DNA from: Francisella philomiragia subsp. philomiragia ATCC 25015
GTDB taxonomy: Bacteria > Pseudomonadota > Gammaproteobacteria > Francisellales > Francisellaceae
Length of the DNA: 64,000 nucleotides
Assembly: GCF_000156715.1 (NCBI RefSeq)
Contig: NZ_DS999312.1
Location: 237,199 to 301,198 of the forward strand
Direction: 5' to 3'
Part shown: positions 38,076 through 47,372 of the stretch, in pieces
Layout: every line of letters begins with the position of its first letter
Numbering within the stretch: the stretch's first letter is position 1
Made by a program: the position numbers and the translations under genes
Notes under the pieces: generated by a model
The model's database searches: none
What the model saw: the letters and a program-made list of their open reading frames with translations, nothing else
What the model was told of the DNA's origin: nothing

Positions 38076-40031
38076 ATGTACATGAGTGAGAAGTTAAACA
38101 CAAAAATAACTGGCTCAGCATTATTGATGGCCTTGATATTCTCATTCGTAATTATGGTAATGCTCGGAGGTCTTTTATATACATTTAAGATGGGTATGTT
38201 GACTACTAAGAGTATTATCAAAAATAGTAATGATAAAGTATTAGGAGAGTCGTACCTTTCTAAAGCAAAAGATGATATTAATTTTACGAAATCTAGTGAG
38301 TTTGAGATTGGCAAAAGTAAGTTTGAAATAACTGTAAATGAAGATGATATATCATCATTTTTTCCAACTATGACAAATGCAGAACTGTTTCAATCACAGG
38401 AATATAAAAGTTATGATGTTATATATAAAGCTTTCAATCAAGGTACAAAAGTAGATTTAACAGAGAGAATCATTTACAACGCATTAGCAGCTAATACATA
38501 TCAAAACTTTGATGGTGATTATACGCCTATAAATGTTCCAATGATAAACCCAGAAGCAATGACTAATTATCAAGAGAGGATTTATCGTTTAAAGAGTGAT
38601 GGTACTATCGAAGATGCACCAAAAGGTTTTATTGGGTTTGTAGAGAAGCAAAATAAGCAATTAAATATATTCACAGATAAGGCAAAGATAGGAGTAGCAA
38701 TTCCTGACGGCATGGGAACTGATTATAAGGTTAAGATAGGTTGGAATCTCGAAAAAGGAAAATGGACTCTATACTTGTTATTATATGACACTGATAAACT
38801 ATTTACTTCTAGCATAGCCTTAGATGATCTACTTAGTGAAGATGTTAAAGGTTTAGCCAAAGATAATAAAAAAATAGGCGATGAAATTGGAAAGTGGCAT
38901 GCAGTTATGGCAGGCAATGGTAAGGGCCGCTCATCATCAGGAGCTCAATTTGTCAAAGATAATATTCTTGGCGTAGTTTGGTATTTTGATAATAGTGATG
39001 GCGCACCAGAAATTATGCTAGTAAGAAAAGATAGTCAGAAAAAGGGTAATAGACAGATCTTGGAAGTTTATTATTCAGAATATTCTACGACAAATCAGAG
39101 CTATGTTCTTAAATTAGCAGAAAAGATTAATTTTAAAGGTGATTTGGATGAAGATAATGTAAAACTTTTGGTACCAGATATGGCAAATAATTTAGAAGCT
39201 AATATGGTTTTAATATTTCATCCAAATAACGAAAGTAAAACTATTATGGGGATTAGTGATTTTAATTTTAATGGAGATCACAGGGTTGGCAAGAGTCTAG
39301 ATACATATATAGATGGTGAGAGTTTTGGTAAGCCTGTTATAGTTTCTAAATCTGATGAATCAATGTATATCATAACGTATGAACCAAATAAACTTCATAG
39401 ATATGAATATAAGAAAGGCTTTGGTAGTTTTGTTAGCTTAGATTTTGGTTCTAATGGTTTAGAAAAAGAGTTTAATTTTGAAGATAATGATAATCCAAAT
39501 GTTGTAGTAGGACTTCCTAAGAAAAATAAAAACAAACCTAAAAGACTTGGTGGAGATAAAAGTAAGAGTAAGAGTAAGGATACAGAAGAAGATGATAATG
39601 GTATTCAACTGGTAATACCTAAGTTTGGTTATCTATTTGTATTTACTCCAGATAAAGCTATGCAACTTAATTATGATTTTGATGTACTTCAAGAGGTTGA
39701 CTTAGGACCTCAATCTCCTCAGATTCTTGCTGATTTTGATGCTATCAAAAATACAGTTAATAAAATATATATTCAATCGGAAGCATTAGATTTTAAAGCT
39801 CAAGAAATAAAAGATGAGTTAGGTGATGAAGCAGAACCTGAAGATAAGTCTGAAGTTAATGATAAGTCAAATAAATCTAGAAATAAATCAAAATCAATAG
39901 CTGAAAGAAAGAAAGAGCAAGCAAAGAAAAATAAGAAAGCTGAGGAGGAAGAAATAGAACCTGCCGCTCCAGTTTATTTAGAAAGTAAATATCTCTACCC
40001 ATTAGGAATTGTTAAGGAAGTTAAAATATGA
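38076..40031 (+). CDS. Oversized PilX-like minor pilin
   Basis: A 651-residue protein with a PilX-like N-terminus (T-G-S-A-L-L-M-A-L-I-F-S-F-V-I, no Glu5, cut expected after G13). PilX proteins normally have 150-200 residues; here about 450 extra residues follow. This extension repeats strand-rich segments (about 170-480) suggestive of a beta-propeller-like adhesin tip, and has two charged low-complexity stretches (about 483-510, with K-S-K-S-K-S-K; about 577-634). PilY1-like function merged into PilX is possible but speculative. ATG at 38082 is an alternative start. Overlaps murQ by 4 bases. Confidence 0.72.
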   Translation: MYMSEKLNTKITGSALLMALIFSFVIMVMLGGLLYTFKMGMLTTKSIIKNSNDKVLGESYLSKAKDDINFTKSSEFEIGKSKFEITVNEDDISSFFPTMTNAELFQSQEYKSYDVIYKAFNQGTKVDLTERIIYNALAANTYQNFDGDYTPINVPMINPEAMTNYQERIYRLKSDGTIEDAPKGFIGFVEKQNKQLNIFTDKAKIGVAIPDGMGTDYKVKIGWNLEKGKWTLYLLLYDTDKLFTSSIALDDLLSEDVKGLAKDNKKIGDEIGKWHAVMAGNGKGRSSSGAQFVKDNILGVVWYFDNSDGAPEIMLVRKDSQKKGNRQILEVYYSEYSTTNQSYVLKLAEKINFKGDLDEDNVKLLVPDMANNLEANMVLIFHPNNESKTIMGISDFNFNGDHRVGKSLDTYIDGESFGKPVIVSKSDESMYIITYEPNKLHRYEYKKGFGSFVSLDFGSNGLEKEFNFEDNDNPNVVVGLPKKNKNKPKRLGGDKSKSKSKDTEEDDNGIQLVIPKFGYLFVFTPDKAMQLNYDFDVLQEVDLGPQSPQILADFDAIKNTVNKIYIQSEALDFKAQEIKDELGDEAEPEDKSEVNDKSNKSRNKSKSIAERKKEQAKKNKKAEEEEIEPAAPVYLESKYLYPLGIVKEVKI

Positions 40032-40912
40032 GTATGTTAAAAAATATAAATACAGAGAAAAGAAATCCAAGAAGCTTTAACCTTGATTCGATGTCAGTCC
40101 AAGAATCTGTGAATCTAATGATAGATGAAGAGTATGGTGTGATTGAAGCATTAAAAGAGCAAAGTTTAAGTATTGCTAAGATAGTTGAGGTTACATCACA
40201 GGCCTTGAAAAAAGGTGGCAGAATCATATATGTAGGTGCGGGAACAAGTGGTCGATTAGGAATACTCGACGCTGTTGAGTGTCCACCAACATTTAGTGTT
40301 GATTATAATACTATTATTGGATTAATCGCAGGTGGCGAAAAAGCTTTTATTCAAGCTCAAGAGGGTGCAGAGGATAATCCTAATTTTGGTAAAGAAGATT
40401 TGTTAAAAATAAATTTGACAGCTAAAGATGTTGTAATAGGTATCGCAGCCAGCGGAAGAACACCTTATGTTATAGGGGCTCTTGAATATGCAAACTCTAT
40501 CGATGCTACTACTATTGCGATTAGCTGTACTAAGCAAGCTAAGATATCTAGTTATGCTGACTATAATATCGAGGCAGTACCTGGTCCTGAAGTTTTGACT
40601 GGGTCAACTAGGCTTAAGGCGGGAACAACACAAAAACTTATTTTAAACATAATATCAACCTTATCTATGGTATCGGTTGGTAAGGTTTATCAAAACTTAA
40701 TGGTTGATGTTAAGCCAACTAATGAAAAATTAGTTGAGCGCTCTAAAAATATCATCTGTGAGGCAACAGGGGTTGATTATGTGACAGCCCAAGATTTTTA
40801 TATGAAAGCTAATAAGTCTGTAAAAGTCGCGATTGTAATGATATTAAATGATTGTGATTATGAGCAAGCTTTGGCAATATTAAAGAAGAATAATAATTTT
40901 ATAAAGAGTTAG
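40028..40912 (+). CDS. murQ: N-acetylmuramic acid 6-phosphate etherase
   Basis: A 294-residue SIS-domain enzyme that cleaves MurNAc-6-phosphate into GlcNAc-6-phosphate and D-lactate in peptidoglycan recycling. It has the family N-terminus N-T-E-K-R-N-P, the SIS signature Y-V-G-A-G-T-S-G-R-L-G-I-L-D-A-V-E-C-P-P-T-F-S near 69-90, and A-A-S-G-R-T-P-Y-V-I-G-A. Unusually it is coupled to the minor-pilin genes rather than to nagZ, anmK or a PTS. Confidence 0.95.
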   Translation: MSMLKNINTEKRNPRSFNLDSMSVQESVNLMIDEEYGVIEALKEQSLSIAKIVEVTSQALKKGGRIIYVGAGTSGRLGILDAVECPPTFSVDYNTIIGLIAGGEKAFIQAQEGAEDNPNFGKEDLLKINLTAKDVVIGIAASGRTPYVIGALEYANSIDATTIAISCTKQAKISSYADYNIEAVPGPEVLTGSTRLKAGTTQKLILNIISTLSMVSVGKVYQNLMVDVKPTNEKLVERSKNIICEATGVDYVTAQDFYMKANKSVKVAIVMILNDCDYEQALAILKKNNNFIKS

Positions 40913-40913
40913 G

Positions 40914-41315
40914 ATGAGATTATTTATATTGCTTACTATTACATTAATTAGTCTAAATGGGTATTGTGCTGTTTATGAATCGTATAGTAACGGAGTGCCA
41001 GAGTTTACTAATACTCCGTCAAAAGGAGCAACTAAGTTGAACTTGGCAGATGACTCTATCACTGTAATAAATGCCGATAATATTCCAAAACAAATTGTAT
41101 GGGGTGGTAACAGACAGCAACAAGAAGGTTATGCAGATTATTCACAGCCATATCAAGATACTCTACAAGCAGCTTTCCCAGAAGAGTTTACAGATAATTA
41201 CTTTGATTTTTATGGTAGAAACTATCAATATCATAGTTTGATGTCATCAACTATGGGGCAAAGTATGTATGCTGAAAATGGCGCTAATAATAGACGTTTA
41301 CAAAGTAATTATTAG
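40914..41315 (+). CDS. Small exported protein (DUF4124-like)
   Basis: A 133-residue exported protein. The signal peptide (1-18, ending G-Y-C-A) is followed by V-Y-E-S-Y-S-N-G-V-P-E-F-T-N-T-P-S-K-G-A, a variant of the DUF4124 unit also seen at 27524 and 28243. The cysteine at the predicted cleavage site could make it a lipoprotein only if the lipobox is read differently; I consider a normal signal peptide more likely. The C-terminal half is Tyr/Gln-rich. It begins 1 base after the murQ stop. Confidence 0.65.
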   Translation: MRLFILLTITLISLNGYCAVYESYSNGVPEFTNTPSKGATKLNLADDSITVINADNIPKQIVWGGNRQQQEGYADYSQPYQDTLQAAFPEEFTDNYFDFYGRNYQYHSLMSSTMGQSMYAENGANNRRLQSNY

Positions 41316-41327
41316 TTAGTTGAAATA

Positions 41328-41525
41328 GTGAGAAAGATTTTTTTATTGGTTGTTTTTATATTTTCTTGTATAAACGTTTCCTATTCACAAGATACTATTC
41401 AGTCTGCCTTTGAAGATGATGGTAGTATTACTATCAAAGAGTTTCACCATATAGCAAAACAGCAGCGTAAAGAGCTAGTTAACGGTTTGCATCAGCAACA
41501 TCACAGAATTCGAGAAGATAGCTAA
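41328..41525 (+). CDS. Very small exported protein
   Basis: A 65-residue protein starting with GTG at 41328. The first 21 residues are a signal peptide (MRKIFLLVVFIFSCINVSYS), and the mature part of about 45 residues is His/Gln-rich (H-H-I-A-K-Q-Q; H-Q-Q-H-H-R). Function unknown. Last gene of the accA-pilin-murQ run on this strand; the convergent antiporter begins 4 bases further. Confidence 0.55.
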   Translation: MRKIFLLVVFIFSCINVSYSQDTIQSAFEDDGSITIKEFHHIAKQQRKELVNGLHQQHHRIREDS

Positions 41526-41529
41526 TAAT

Positions 41530-42834
41530 TTATTTTAGCTCGGTAGATGTGTTTGCTGCTTGTTTGGTTGGATTATGAGGATATATCATATTTAGAACTA
41601 TTTTTAGTGTTGAGCCTTGCGCTAATATTGATAATATCACGACAGTATAAGTTATACTGACTATAACGTGACCCTCATCAGGTAGTGATAGTGCTAACGC
41701 CAAAGATATTCCCCCTCGAACCCCAGACCATGCTACAAGAAGGTTGTCTCTAGCGGATGCTCTAGATAGTTTTTTATCTATAACTGTTATAGGGATTGAG
41801 ATACTGATTAATCTAGCAAATGTTACAATAAATATACCGGCAGCACCAACCCAGAAAGCACCATGATCGAAAGGTATGCTAGTTAGTTCTAGACCTATCA
41901 ATATGAATAAAAATGAGTTCAACATATTATCAATAATCATCCAAAATTTATCAATCTTTTCAACCTGATTTGGATGAGTTTTTTTACGATCAGAAAGACT
42001 ATTGCCTATAACTAGACCTGCAACAACCATGGCAATTGGTCCTGATACGTGTAGACTGTGAGCAATTACATAACCCATACTAGCTATAGCCAATGTTACA
42101 AAAATTGATGTCTCAGAATCATCATTTGTTTTTAGGAAGATTAAAGCTACTTTTGCAAATATATACCCAAGCAATATTCCACCACCAGCTTCAATACCAA
42201 TCTGCTTAGTAATAATCCAAACATAGTTGACACCAGAGCTAGTTATTCCTTGACCGAAGTCTCCTCCACTACCAAAAAACACAATATTTGAAAGTATTAC
42301 AAATAATACAATACCAGTAGCATCATTAAATAATGATTCACCAACAACACGTGTTTTGAGATGTTTAGGTATTGATTTATTACCAGCAAGGGTACTAATG
42401 ACAGCTATTGGGTCTGTAGGTGAAATAAGCGCACCAAATACCAAACAGTATCCAAAGCTTATATCAAAACCAACCAATAAGCAGAATCCGTAGATTAGAG
42501 TTGCTGTTGTTAGTGCTGATAAAATTAAGCCAATACTAGCAAGTCCAAATATGGCTTTAAGCTCTTTTTTTAGATCGATCATATTGAAGTGTAGAGCATT
42601 TGCGAACAATAGGAAAGACAGCATCCCATCCAAAACTGTTTTTTTGAAATCAAAACTAGATAGAGCAACTACTAAAAAGTTTGATGGACTAAGAAAAGAA
42701 GCACATAATGCTGAAAAGGTTATTGATAATATAGTTAGTCCTATTGCCTTCGGTAGTTTCAGAAATTTTGTATTGATGTAACTCATTAATGCAGCTACAA
42801 CAGTAAGCAAACTAAATAAAAAAAACTCACTCAT
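41530..42834 (-). CDS. Na+/H+ antiporter, CPA1 (NhaP) family
   Basis: A 434-residue membrane protein with about 12-13 hydrophobic segments. The key helix motifs are present: A-L-I-S-P-T-D-P-I-A-V near 140-150 and G-E-S-L-F-N-D-A-T-G near 166-175, with the N-D pair of electroneutral exchangers. It exchanges cytosolic Na+ (or K+) for H+. Last of a trpS-PAPS reductase-like-antiporter run. Confidence 0.9.
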   Translation of the reverse strand: MSEFFLFSLLTVVAALMSYINTKFLKLPKAIGLTILSITFSALCASFLSPSNFLVVALSSFDFKKTVLDGMLSFLLFANALHFNMIDLKKELKAIFGLASIGLILSALTTATLIYGFCLLVGFDISFGYCLVFGALISPTDPIAVISTLAGNKSIPKHLKTRVVGESLFNDATGIVLFVILSNIVFFGSGGDFGQGITSSGVNYVWIITKQIGIEAGGGILLGYIFAKVALIFLKTNDDSETSIFVTLAIASMGYVIAHSLHVSGPIAMVVAGLVIGNSLSDRKKTHPNQVEKIDKFWMIIDNMLNSFLFILIGLELTSIPFDHGAFWVGAAGIFIVTFARLISISIPITVIDKKLSRASARDNLLVAWSGVRGGISLALALSLPDEGHVIVSITYTVVILSILAQGSTLKIVLNMIYPHNPTKQAANTSTELK

Positions 42835-42843
42835 ATTATTCCC

Positions 42844-43572
42844 CTACAGCCCACAGCTATATTCCCAACTGCAGGCTTTTGATAATTCTTCTAAAATATT
42901 GCCATGAATAAAAGCATGGCTATCTAATTTGTTGAAAGGTGTATTATTAAACATAAAGCTATTTGTTTCATTTTCTAGTACTGAAACTTTTTTTATATCT
43001 GCTTTTGCTATCTTTTCAAACTCTTGTTGTGTTAAGTGTATACAAGGTTGACATTCAAGACTATGGTAAAACGCTTTAAAAGGTAGATTTTTAGTTAATT
43101 CTAAAATATCATCATGATTTAGATCCAATAAAGGGTACTCTAGTGATCTATAGTCATATTTTTCCTCTTCTTCTAGGTCTTTCAAAAGTTGTGAAACTCT
43201 TGATAAATCTTTACGGTGACTCAGAAGTATAGTAGCTTCAGCATCAGGATCAATTTCATCAATCTTGTTTAATAATGTGATACCTTTTAAGAAGCCAGCA
43301 CACCAGCTAAATTTCTGAGAGGGAAATTGCTTACGTGCTTTGACTAACTCTTGAAAAGCATTTTCTGCTTTTAGGTGATAAAACTCTATAGCTTCACTTT
43401 TTAACCACGCGAATACATTACCTAAATAGCTATTCCAATTCTCAGCAGCAAAACCAGTATCTACAGATAATACACAAAAGTTATTATGCAAATTTTTCTT
43501 TGCCCAGCATATAAGAGCCAAAGAATGAATGCTATAGTTAGCTATAATTATATTATCTAACTTCTGCATCAT
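42844..43572 (-). CDS. PAPS reductase/adenine nucleotide alpha-hydrolase-like protein
   Basis: A 242-residue protein whose fold pattern (L-S-V-D-T-G-F after strand 2, F-S-W-C-A-G-F-L-K-G, late E-C-Q-P-C) resembles the PAPS/APS reductase family. The nucleotide-binding PP-loop S-G-G-x-D-S expected near the N-terminus is replaced by A-N-Y-S-I-H-S, so standard adenylylation chemistry is doubtful. It starts 1 base after the trpS stop. It may be a degenerate or re-purposed family member. Confidence 0.5.
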   Translation of the reverse strand: MMQKLDNIIIANYSIHSLALICWAKKNLHNNFCVLSVDTGFAAENWNSYLGNVFAWLKSEAIEFYHLKAENAFQELVKARKQFPSQKFSWCAGFLKGITLLNKIDEIDPDAEATILLSHRKDLSRVSQLLKDLEEEEKYDYRSLEYPLLDLNHDDILELTKNLPFKAFYHSLECQPCIHLTQQEFEKIAKADIKKVSVLENETNSFMFNNTPFNKLDSHAFIHGNILEELSKACSWEYSCGL

Positions 43573-43573
43573 T

Positions 43574-44578
43574 TTACATTCCTATTAAATCTTTAATTTC
43601 GCTAAGTTTATTCATAGCTAGAGGGCGCATTTTCTCTGCACCTTGATTAAGAATATCATCTACAACTTTGGGATTATTAATGTAGTAATCATATTTCTCT
43701 CGTGCATCTGTCAAATATTCATTTATTTTTTCAAAAAGTATTTGCTTGGCATCTCCCCAACCTAATCCACCAGCTAAATATTTTTCTTCTAGAGAAGAAA
43801 CTTCAGCCTTGGTAGCAATACTTTTATATATTGCAAATACAGTACAGTTCTTTGGATCTTTTTTTTCTTCAGGCGTTTGAGAGTTTGTGATGATTTTCAT
43901 AACTTGTTTTCTAAGCTTTTTCTCTGTAGAAAATATAGGTATAGTATTGTCATAACTCTTTGACATTTTACGACCATCTAAACCAAGTATTGTTTGGCTG
44001 TCTTCACTAGTTAGGGCTTGAGGCGCTTTTAGTATTTGATTTTTATATATATGATTAAATCTATTTGCAATATCACGGGCTATTTCTATATGTTGGATTT
44101 GATCTTTCCCCACAGGAACTAAATCTGCATCAAACATCATAATATCTGCAGCCATAAGTACAGGGTAGTTAAACAGTCCCATAGTTATACCCTTATCGGG
44201 ATCGGTATTTTCCTCTTGGATATTCTGATCCACTAGAGCTTTGTATGCGTGAGCACGGTTTAGTAAACCTTTAGCAGTGGTTGTACTGATAATCCACGTT
44301 AGCTCCATAATTTCAGGTATATCTGATTGACGATAAAAGGAAGCTTTTGTAGGATCAAGTCCTAATGCTAACCATGAAGAAGCTATTTCATGTATATATT
44401 GCTGGCGTAGTTTTTTATCCCAAAGCTTTATTAATGAGTGTTGATCAGCTATGAAGTACATACAACTGTATTCATTACTTTGAGACATTTCTATTGCAGG
44501 CTTAATAGCGCCTATATAATTTCCTAGATGTGGTGTGCCAGAAGGAGTTATGCCTGTAAGAACTATTTTTTTAGACAT
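43574..44578 (-). CDS. trpS: Tryptophanyl-tRNA synthetase
   Basis: A 334-residue class I aminoacyl-tRNA synthetase charging tRNA-Trp. The HIGH-like signature T-P-S-G-T-P-H-L-G-N is at residues 11-20 and K-M-S-K-S near residue 203. Typical length for bacterial TrpRS. It heads a minus-strand run with the PAPS reductase-like gene and the antiporter. Confidence 0.97.
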   Translation of the reverse strand: MSKKIVLTGITPSGTPHLGNYIGAIKPAIEMSQSNEYSCMYFIADQHSLIKLWDKKLRQQYIHEIASSWLALGLDPTKASFYRQSDIPEIMELTWIISTTTAKGLLNRAHAYKALVDQNIQEENTDPDKGITMGLFNYPVLMAADIMMFDADLVPVGKDQIQHIEIARDIANRFNHIYKNQILKAPQALTSEDSQTILGLDGRKMSKSYDNTIPIFSTEKKLRKQVMKIITNSQTPEEKKDPKNCTVFAIYKSIATKAEVSSLEEKYLAGGLGWGDAKQILFEKINEYLTDAREKYDYYINNPKVVDDILNQGAEKMRPLAMNKLSEIKDLIGM

Positions 44579-44806
44579 TTTAAAATCAATACTTAGAATA
44601 ATAATCTCATAATTTTACCATATAAGATGCTTGTTTGGACTGGCACATGCAAAATAAAATTGACTAAATCAAGGATCACAAGGATGGTATAGTTAGGTCT
44701 AAAATTTTAATATAAGAATGAGTCTTGATAACTTTAATTTGATAGAAATGATTGATGTAGCTAGAGAAAGCGTTAGGATATTTTAGAAATTAAAATCAGA
44801 GAAAAT
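44579..44806. other. Intergenic region with no gene recognised
   Basis: About 230 bases between trpS and the chitinase gene. A 22-codon frame on the plus strand (ATG at 44718, ending in a stop) exists, without a good ribosome site, and is considered chance. No hairpin terminator was seen for the chitinase transcript. Confidence 0.4.
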
Positions 44807-46180
44807 TTAGTTATGGAATTCACAAACTATATTCAAAGTTCCTGTAGTTGCATTTTGAGTAACATTTATTTCAACAACTTTATCTTTCGTAGTATCCATT
44901 TTAGTAGGACATTTTAGAGGTTTAGTATACCATCCAATTATAGGTGATACAGTTACACTTGTTTCAATTGGTGCTGTAGCATTATTATTGTATGTTTTTG
45001 TGCCAATCCATCCACTAGTGGTTTCTGACTTGCCATTAGCATCAGTAAAAGTTATTCCGTCGAAACCGTAAGCTGTACTGTTATTATTTATCAAAACATC
45101 GGCTACTTGGTCAATTGGTCGTTCTTCTCTAATGGTGCTACATTTGTCACTATCTAGCGCACAAGGAGACATATAATAACCAAAGTCACCTTTACCATGA
45201 TCTGGATACTTATCAACACCACTATTATACATGCTTGGGACATAATCAACATTTAAAGACCAGCCCATAAAACCAGCAAATTTAGTATCTTCAGGAATAT
45301 TTCCTAGATTATCATATACTGATTTCATAGCATCATAAGTTTGTAAAGCTGAAGAGTTTGGAGGAGTTTTGCTACCATCAAACTGAGGGAAGTATACTGT
45401 AGCAGCTCCACCACCTTGAGCAGCAGTAGGATAGCCTATAACTATTTTAGCTGTTTTCGCTCCAATATAATCTTTAGTAAGTGTGTATGCATCTTGAATA
45501 AAATCAGGATTTTGTTCAGGTGCAGTGTTGTAGTTCTGGACGTATATATAATCAACCAAGTTTAAAACTTTATTGGTGGCATTAAATAATGGAGCATAAA
45601 ATTCATCATTACCGGTTGAGACTAGTTTATCATTATTAATTTGAGGGGCTATTACTATTAGTTTTGAGCTATCAATATCTTTTATATTTGCAATTACATC
45701 TTTCAGATATATGCCATTGTTTGTTGTTGTTTGTTCTATTTCGATATCAAAATCGATTCCATCTAAACCATATTTATTTAGGAAATTGACTATATTTTGA
45801 GCAAGTCCTTTAGCATCAGTGCCATTAGGATTATAAGTGTTAACGTTCTTTTGTCCGCCAACTGAAACTATTACTTTTAATCCAGCATTTTTTGCTTCTT
45901 GGATTTTTTTAGCTGCAAGAGCTTCATAGTCATTTTTAAACGATATATTGTTATTTGCATCTATAGTTGCAAATGCTATAACAGCCTCGTTGTAGCCATC
46001 TTTAGCAACTTGAGATAAATCTACGCTATCAGCAGAGCCCATAGCGGTAATATCTAAATATCCTGCCATTACTCTATCACTAGAGTTTGCTGAACTAGTA
46101 TTTGATGGGACAGAGCTGTTCGCGAAAGCTATAGCTGATGATGCTATAAATAGGCTTGTTATAATTGTTTTCTTTATCAT
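44807..46180 (-). CDS. Secreted family 18 chitinase
   Basis: A 457-residue exported glycoside hydrolase. Signal peptide 1-20 (ending A-F-A), then a short Ser/Asn-rich linker and a GH18 barrel from about residue 36. The catalytic signature D-G-I-D-F-D-I-E has the proton donor Glu147 with Asp143 and Asp145, all intact. The substrate-assisted mechanism cuts chitin or chito-oligosaccharides. About 80 C-terminal residues after the barrel form an extra beta-rich domain of unknown class, with two cysteines possibly bridged. Francisella have several such chitinases, linked to growth on chitin and to biofilm control. Confidence 0.92.
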   Translation of the reverse strand: MIKKTIITSLFIASSAIAFANSSVPSNTSSANSSDRVMAGYLDITAMGSADSVDLSQVAKDGYNEAVIAFATIDANNNISFKNDYEALAAKKIQEAKNAGLKVIVSVGGQKNVNTYNPNGTDAKGLAQNIVNFLNKYGLDGIDFDIEIEQTTTNNGIYLKDVIANIKDIDSSKLIVIAPQINNDKLVSTGNDEFYAPLFNATNKVLNLVDYIYVQNYNTAPEQNPDFIQDAYTLTKDYIGAKTAKIVIGYPTAAQGGGAATVYFPQFDGSKTPPNSSALQTYDAMKSVYDNLGNIPEDTKFAGFMGWSLNVDYVPSMYNSGVDKYPDHGKGDFGYYMSPCALDSDKCSTIREERPIDQVADVLINNNSTAYGFDGITFTDANGKSETTSGWIGTKTYNNNATAPIETSVTVSPIIGWYTKPLKCPTKMDTTKDKVVEINVTQNATTGTLNIVCEFHN

Positions 46181-46273
46181 GAAGGTGCTTCCTTTTTATT
46201 ATTCGATGTTAAAAAAATGATTTTGTATTGGAATTATAATCATGAGGGGAGTGTGTTTTATATATACAATATT

Positions 46274-46288
46274 GCATAGCTACTATGC
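46274..46288. promoter_or_regulatory. Small palindrome upstream of the chitinase gene
   Basis: GCATAG-CTA-CTATGC is a perfect 6+6 inverted repeat 94 bases before the chitinase start, in a 252-base gap between chitinase and tRNA-Gly that otherwise shows only AT-rich sequence. A regulator site is possible; short length limits confidence. Confidence 0.3.
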
Positions 46289-46432
46289 GTATTTGCAAAA
46301 GAAAGACTCTTATTATTAGATATTCTTAACTAGTTGAAATAATGTAATGGAAGTAATCAAATACTATATAAAATTTAGATACGTTTTTATCAAATCTGTA
46401 GAAATTTAAAAAAACAAAAAATGAAAAAAATT

Positions 46433-46507
46433 TGGAGCGGGAAACGAGGCTCGAACTCGCGACCCCAACCTTGGCAAGGTTGTGCTCTACCACTGAGCTA
46501 TTCCCGC
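46433..46507 (-). tRNA. tRNA-Gly (GCC)
   Basis: The minus strand reads a 75-base cloverleaf, beginning GCGGGAATAGCTCAGTGGTA and ending with matching acceptor strand TTCCCGC, discriminator T and encoded CCA. The anticodon loop T-T-G-C-C-A-A gives anticodon GCC, glycine; the T loop T-T-C-G-A-G-C is canonical. Confidence 0.97.
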
Positions 46508-46516
46508 ATGAAACTA

Positions 46517-46593
46517 TGGCACACCCAAAGGGATTCGAACCCCTAACCGCTCGGTTCGTAGCCGAGTACTCTATCCAGTTGAGCTATGGGTGC
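46517..46593 (-). tRNA. tRNA-Arg (ACG)
   Basis: The minus strand reads a 77-base cloverleaf beginning GCACCCATAGCTCAACTGGA with encoded CCA. The anticodon loop C-T-A-C-G-A-A gives ACG, to be edited to ICG, arginine. It is 9 bases upstream of tRNA-Gly and 31 bases downstream of coaE, so the three may share a transcript. Confidence 0.97.
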
Positions 46594-46624
46594 AAAAGTT
46601 GAAGCATATTATATGCAAAAATTA

Positions 46625-47239
46625 TTAGTTAGTCAAGTTTGTAATATTATTAATTGTTGCTATTAATTCGTCTTCTAATTCTTTATCGCTTAGATTTGTA
46701 TTGTCTATAATAAAATCAGCAATTTTTTCTCTTTCATTATCGGATATTTGTAGATTAATAAATGCAACGGCTTGTTGTCTATTTTTACCATCGCGTTCCA
46801 TTAGTCTTCTAATTCTAGTCTCAAGATCTGCTTTGATAACTATTACTTTTCTAAGATAGTCGTAGTGTCTGAAATTATATGGTCCTAATAATGGAATGTC
46901 GACAATAGTCATTACAGTGTCTGATTCTTTTACTTGTTTTTTTATCTCTCTATTGATAACTGGATGTAAATAATCTTCAAGCCACTTTTTAGCCTCTTTA
47001 GATTCAGTAATGATTGCCCTGAGCATTGCTCTATTTATTTGCTTATTCATCACTACATCATTGCCAAATTTTTCGGCTATTTTTTTGATTACGGAAGGTT
47101 TTTTGGTAATTTCTCTACTTATAGTATCTGCACATACAACATTTAAATTCATTTTTTCTTTTAGAATTTTTGTTGCTGTTGATTTGCCACTAGCTATACC
47201 ACCAGTTATACCAATTGGATAAGTTTGTATCACGCTCAT
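46625..47239 (-). CDS. coaE: Dephospho-CoA kinase
   Basis: A 204-residue P-loop kinase for the last step of coenzyme A synthesis. Walker [10 protein letters not shown] is at residues 12-20, and the lid Arg residues (I-R-R-L-M-E-R-D) and D-I-P-L-L family motif are present. CoA is also the donor of the phosphopantetheine arm needed by the ACP of the PKS downstream, though the position here is probably incidental. Confidence 0.95.
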   Translation of the reverse strand: MSVIQTYPIGITGGIASGKSTATKILKEKMNLNVVCADTISREITKKPSVIKKIAEKFGNDVVMNKQINRAMLRAIITESKEAKKWLEDYLHPVINREIKKQVKESDTVMTIVDIPLLGPYNFRHYDYLRKVIVIKADLETRIRRLMERDGKNRQQAVAFINLQISDNEREKIADFIIDNTNLSDKELEDELIATINNITNLTN

Positions 47240-47372
47240 CTACGCCTTCATCGTAAAAAATTATTTGAGCACTGATTTTAATATTTTTTTCTTAGAAAGT
47301 CATATATTTTTTGATTAAAATCCATTTTAAACTTAAAATAATTATATTTTTACTAAAAACACCTATTATTTT

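Noticed and set aside
39557..39580. AGTAAG hexamer run as a CRISPR or satellite array
   Set aside because: Only about three copies inside a coding region that read as Lys-Ser; too short for an array.
44718..44786. 22-codon frame between trpS and the chitinase gene
   Set aside because: No good ribosome site, no conserved look, and a frame this short is expected by chance in AT-rich DNA.
46433..46593. Genomic-island insertion at the tRNA-Arg/tRNA-Gly pair
   Set aside because: Both tRNAs are intact, no integrase or tRNA 3'-end direct repeat was found within the neighbouring genes.
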